A stretch of DNA of 8,902 nt from CAYGZQ01 sp964354375 [NCBI: uncultured Planctomycetota bacterium] (GTDB taxonomy: Bacteria > JAJVIF01 > JAPKYR01), in assembly GCA_964354375.1 (NCBI GenBank), contig CAYGZQ010000104.1, positions 1-8,902 of the forward strand. Direction: 5' to 3'. The notes under the pieces were generated by a model, which saw only the letters and a list, made by a program, of their open reading frames with translations, made no database searches and was not told the origin of the DNA. The position numbers were made by a program, and so were the translations under genes. This document shows, in pieces, positions 5,738 through 8,902 of the stretch; the stretch's first letter is position 1; each line of letters starts with the position of its first letter.

Positions 5738-7210
5738 TCATATTATATCGACATCTACATACACTGTACAAGTGACTTCCGAGCCGTGGTTGTCGGACAG
5801 GCGCAGCAGGACGGGGCCGTGATAGGAGGCGGTGTAGGAGTGCGTGGGATTGTCCGGATCTCCGGTGTAAGAGTCGTCGACCGGCTCGCCGTAGAGGCCG
5901 TCGCCGTCGAAGTCCCACTCGTACGTGAGCTCATCGCACGGATCGGGATCATAGGAAGGAGTCGCGTTGAATTCGATCAAGGCGGGGGACGGACCGACGT
6001 ACGGCATGGGGGTCAACAACTCGAGGGCACAAATCGGAGGATGGTTGACCCACTCGAAAATATATATTTTGTGAAATATCGCATCCGTCACCATCACTCG
6101 GCCGTCGTCAAGCTCATAGATGTACCCGGGGGCAAAGTGATCCGGTGTGCCAACAGCACTGTCCGTATAGATGCCGTTAATGTCCGTGACAATCAGGCGG
6201 GGATCGTCGTAGCCGAAATCCATATCCTCCATCAACGCCAGGTAGAATAGGTCAGGACAAAGCCGGCTCCTGTAAGCACGCTTGACCCCGTGCTCTCTTC
6301 CGTAGGAATCGGGCGTGGGGAAGGACTCTGTCACAAAACCGGTTTCAGGATCGATGAGCCATACCGAATCGAGGAACTTAGGATCATCCCAATCAGAATT
6401 CAAGATCGCGTTGAGCAGCCCCACTCTCGACTCATCCCATTGGATAAACTCGTTCGTCCTGTGCCAGACAGCGGCGCCGCTTGGGATTTGAGCGACCTTT
6501 GTGAACGTGTCGAGGGAGACAATTTCGGTCGTGCTCTTCATCTCCTTCTGATCGTCCTCGTACTCGACCCAGTATCCCTTCTGGCATGAAACCAGTATCA
6601 TACAGTCATTCCACAGAAAAATCGTCTCGGGCCAGGCCCGAACGGAGCATGTGCGCAGAACGCTGCCCGACGCGATATCGATTTCCACAACAAGGCCGCT
6701 ATTCTCCGAGGCCTCTTCGGGTGAATCGTTTTGGATCTCAGTAGTCAGCACGGTACCATACAGGCGCTCCTCATCAGGGGAGATCGTAATGGCAGACAAA
6801 CCGTATTCCCAAGGCAAATCAATGGTATCGATGTACTGCCGCGAAGCGCAGTCAAAAATCGCTATTCCGGCTTCTAAAGGATTTGGGTAGCCCGACTCGT
6901 ATGTGCAGTATATGTAACCTGCCGATGTCGGACCCGCGGCATCAATCACCTCGTATTGCGGGTACATCTCCGTTCCCCATAGTCCCGGCTGCTCCTCAGT
7001 GACACAGAGCAAGCCGGAAAGCCAGGCAGTGATCCAATAGCAGTCGTTCTCCGCATCCGGAAGTATGCGGCCCGGTTTGACGTCGAGACTCAAGTCCTCT
7101 GTAACAACCAGTTCTGCCTTCACAGGAGCTAGAAGAACCAGGGTGGTGAGAAAAGACAGCGGCAGCAATGACAAGAACACCAGCATTCTCTCAACTTGCT
7201 TCGCATGCAT
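5738..7210 (-). CDS. Secreted beta-propeller protein with C-terminal PKD domain
   Basis: The protein has 490 residues; the ATG at 7210 has a good ribosome binding site. Residues 1-32 are a Sec signal peptide: Lys/Arg-containing N-region, hydrophobic core at about 9-28, likely cleavage after APVKA. Residues ~33-385 contain repeated short strand motifs of propeller type (YIYCTYES, ISPDEERLYGT, WLIDPETG, YIYELDDGRVMV), consistent with a YVTN/NHL-like seven-bladed propeller, although the blades are irregular. Residues ~390-490 are a PKD domain: it opens with HPPICALEL, has the WDFDGDG motif, which could also bind calcium, and ends in a run of strands. No anchor, lipobox or sorting signal is visible, so it is either released or held by partners. 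The PKD-coding part is clearly more GC-rich than the rest (about 66% in a 160-base hand count against ~50%). Such proteins usually bind polymers or other surface proteins; no enzyme motif is seen. Confidence 0.88.
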   Translation of the reverse strand: MHAKQVERMLVFLSLLPLSFLTTLVLLAPVKAELVVTEDLSLDVKPGRILPDAENDCYWITAWLSGLLCVTEEQPGLWGTEMYPQYEVIDAAGPTSAGYIYCTYESGYPNPLEAGIAIFDCASRQYIDTIDLPWEYGLSAITISPDEERLYGTVLTTEIQNDSPEEASENSGLVVEIDIASGSVLRTCSVRAWPETIFLWNDCMILVSCQKGYWVEYEDDQKEMKSTTEIVSLDTFTKVAQIPSGAAVWHRTNEFIQWDESRVGLLNAILNSDWDDPKFLDSVWLIDPETGFVTESFPTPDSYGREHGVKRAYRSRLCPDLFYLALMEDMDFGYDDPRLIVTDINGIYTDSAVGTPDHFAPGYIYELDDGRVMVTDAIFHKIYIFEWVNHPPICALELLTPMPYVGPSPALIEFNATPSYDPDPCDELTYEWDFDGDGLYGEPVDDSYTGDPDNPTHSYTASYHGPVLLRLSDNHGSEVTCTVYVDVDII

Positions 7211-7216
7211 TTCGGT

Positions 7217-7222
7217 CTCCTC
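7217..7222 (-). promoter_or_regulatory. Ribosome binding site of the propeller-PKD gene
   Basis: On the minus strand, GAGGAG lies six bases before the ATG at 7210. It supports this ATG over the second ATG at 7186, which would remove eight residues of the signal peptide N-region. The site lies in the 35-base gap after the upstream gene's stop. Confidence 0.75.
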
Positions 7223-7245
7223 GGTCAGCGCATTTTGCCGACCAT

Positions 7246-8902
7246 TTACCGTCTTCTGGCTTTATAGCAATAGCTCTCGAGCTCGTTATCTGTGTCTTCG
7301 AGAATCCACATTCCGTCTACGGACACAGCACAAGCGTCCTTCACAAATCCCCCATTGTTGTCTTCAGTATAGGTATTGATCCACCAGATGGCTGCCTGCA
7401 TCCAGGCGATGACCACTTTCTCCTGTGGACGCTCACCGTTGCTGTGGGACAGATCCCAATAGTCATTATACCAGATCTCTCCTGAATTATTGAGATACCA
7501 AGTGAACCCGTCTGCGAGTTTTGCTGCCCACAGATAGCCAAATGCCTCTCCTTTAAAACCGCATACCGCCTTTATGCTCGTCGTGCCGGAGCCTATGATA
7601 CATTCCCAATCGTCGTAGCCGTTTTTTACACCTTCAGACTTGCCCTTGATGTAGTATTCCCCATCATGAAGCGCATCGCAGCCATATATCAGGACCCATA
7701 TGGTGTCCGAGCCGACTGGACATGCTTCAGCGATCTCGTATGGCGTTATGCTCAGAGCATTTTCCGCCAACGTACCCGGCTGGATCGGCCAGTGACTGAA
7801 ATCAAACGTATATGAATCGCGAGGCACGGCGGGACAATCCGGTGGCAGTGACAGTTCATCGGATGGGGCTCCGTGAGCGAAAATGAAAGCTATGTCGGGG
7901 CGGCTTTGCACCGGCAAATAGGCGCTCTGCCTGTTTGCCTCCGCGACAACAACTTCCTGACCTATTTCCAAGACGTTGTTCCTATAATTCTGCTGTCCAT
8001 TAGCACCGTTATAGTTATTCAATGCGAAATAGCCTCTCATAGCCTCGTCCGCGTCGTCACCGTAGTAGAATGAATCCACAATCTTGGTCCACCTGACGTC
8101 CCTCACGAAATGACTCCCACCGTCCGGATCGTTGGCCACAAGGCGGGAGTAGTCATTGAATTCGTCAAGGTTCGAGACCCTCAGGTATGGGGTGCCGAAC
8201 TCGACGTTGCCTTCCGAGGAAGCGATAAACTCGGTTATGCGTATACTCTCAGGAATCCTGTCGGGAGGGCCTATGCCCAGACCTGTGTGGTAGATGTGAT
8301 CCGCGCCTCGTCCGTAGACGTACCGATTCGTCGGGATCTCTCCGCAACCGAAATCAGCAAGTATTGCATTCAGTTGCGGATCCGTGCTGGCCAGTTCGTA
8401 CAGGAAGACGTGTATGCAAGCCTTCTCAGGTGCGTCCTCGGGAGCCCTGACGGTCACGAGGATGCTGTGAGTGTCATACTGACCTTCGACAAGGGCGTAC
8501 AATTGAACTTCCTCACTGGAAGTCGGCCTGCCTACTACATAACCATCACCCCTATCGGTGTCCCAGGGCAGGTACTTGCCGTTACTCTGTCTCTTATCAG
8601 GAGGAGCTAGATTAGCATCGTAATCGAAACAATCGTAATGGCACTGGTCAGTCCAATCTTCTAGATGCGGGTCGGGATATCGGTCGCCACGAAACATTAG
8701 TTCGATTACGCGTGGATTCTCCACAAAGCAGTCATCCTGAAACTCAAGTCCGCAGACTAGTAACTTCGCACGCACCTGGAACTCATGATCCTCCAGTAGC
8801 ACGGTGAAGGATGGGCCGGTCCAGGACTCCTGCGTTATGACGCTCTCGAACCCGCTGTCTCCTGGATAGTGCTCCTTGTCAAGCTCAATCCATCCTCCCT
8901 GT
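7246..8902 (-). CDS. Secreted protein with Ig-like module and caspase/DUF6345-like domain, 5'-partial
   Basis: The frame stays open to the right edge: reading back from the GTG at 8802 adds 33 sense codons with no stop, so that GTG is internal and the gene starts outside the window. About 551 residues are visible, ending in a TAA at 7246-7248. The first ~60 visible residues form an Ig-like module that matches gene 4 (shared WTG, LED, VRA and VCG motifs). The C-terminal half has a hydrophobic strand followed by His-Gly (AHGAP, His codon 7873-7875), then a strand ending in Cys (VLIYGCDAL, Cys codon 7678-7680). Next come a GF-containing segment (AVCGFKGEAFG) and an AWMQAA helix. This order resembles clan CD cysteine peptidases (caspase, gingipain) and especially the DUF6345 family as I remember it; no search was run. 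It is probably exported, by analogy with its neighbours, but its signal peptide is not in the window. First visible gene of the operon. Peptidase activity is inference. Confidence 0.85.
   Translation of the reverse strand, partial: QGGWIELDKEHYPGDSGFESVITQESWTGPSFTVLLEDHEFQVRAKLLVCGLEFQDDCFVENPRVIELMFRGDRYPDPHLEDWTDQCHYDCFDYDANLAPPDKRQSNGKYLPWDTDRGDGYVVGRPTSSEEVQLYALVEGQYDTHSILVTVRAPEDAPEKACIHVFLYELASTDPQLNAILADFGCGEIPTNRYVYGRGADHIYHTGLGIGPPDRIPESIRITEFIASSEGNVEFGTPYLRVSNLDEFNDYSRLVANDPDGGSHFVRDVRWTKIVDSFYYGDDADEAMRGYFALNNYNGANGQQNYRNNVLEIGQEVVVAEANRQSAYLPVQSRPDIAFIFAHGAPSDELSLPPDCPAVPRDSYTFDFSHWPIQPGTLAENALSITPYEIAEACPVGSDTIWVLIYGCDALHDGEYYIKGKSEGVKNGYDDWECIIGSGTTSIKAVCGFKGEAFGYLWAAKLADGFTWYLNNSGEIWYNDYWDLSHSNGERPQEKVVIAWMQAAIWWINTYTEDNNGGFVKDACAVSVDGMWILEDTDNELESYCYKARRR

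Noticed and set aside
5582-6250. Open plus-strand frame of 222 codons opposite genes 2 and 3
   Set aside because: It covers the ends of two well-supported minus-strand genes and their gap. The Val/Arg-rich product is typical of antisense to Asp/Gly-rich coding sequence.
7211-7245. Possible hairpin (GGTC/GACC) in the 35-base gap before gene 2
   Set aside because: Only four base pairs with a poorly matched interior; no U-run and no sign that it covers the ribosome binding site.
8110-8610. Open plus-strand frame of 166 codons opposite gene 1
   Set aside because: It lies wholly inside gene 1's coding region, shows no domain or ribosome binding site, and has no partner genes on the plus strand.
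8802-8802. GTG as the true start of gene 1
   Set aside because: The same frame stays open for 33 more codons to the window edge, and those codons continue the match to the Ig-like module of gene 4. The codon is an internal Val.

Overview
The window holds one tightly packed run of five genes, all on the minus strand, so transcription runs from the right edge to the left edge. Gaps between genes are 35, 75 and 14 bases, and one pair overlaps, so it reads as part of an operon. Its promoter lies beyond the right edge. Any terminator lies beyond the left edge, because the last gene stops only four bases inside the window. I see no tRNA, rRNA, CRISPR, insertion sequence or integrase, and no gene-free stretch longer than 75 bases.

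In transcription order the genes are: (1) a 5'-truncated secreted protein (7246-8902) whose C-terminal half looks like a caspase/gingipain-type or DUF6345-like fold; (2) a secreted beta-propeller protein with a C-terminal PKD domain (5738-7210); (3) a secreted protein with two tandem beta-propellers and a C-terminal PKD domain (3290-5662); (4) a cysteine-rich multidomain protein with an unknown N-terminal region, Ig-like modules and an NlpC/P60-like cysteine peptidase domain (994-3339), which has no signal peptide and starts inside the end of gene 3; (5) a small secreted beta-propeller-like protein (5-979).

Every gene whose start can be fixed by a ribosome binding site (2, 3 and 5) has a clear Sec signal peptide. 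The domains are all of the extracellular or cell-surface kind. The best overall reading is a locus for secreted or surface-exposed proteins: propellers and PKD/Ig modules for binding and display, and two proteins with cysteine-hydrolase-like domains. What they act on together cannot be read from the sequence.

The organism is most likely an uncultured bacterium of moderate GC content (about 50-55% by eye, with patches near 65%) that uses standard Shine-Dalgarno sites and a GTG start. Large secreted PKD/propeller/Ig proteins are common in environmental lineages such as the FCB group, Eisenbacteria-like phyla and Armatimonadota, and also in some Methanosarcina-type archaea. Nothing here fixes the phylum.

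The most notable observations are a 230-base, 229-identical tract shared by two otherwise well-diverged halves of gene 3 (apparent gene conversion); a one-base frame offset between genes 3 and 4 that may split a once-continuous giant protein; the putative His/Cys dyad of gene 1; and an Ig-like module shared by genes 1 and 4.
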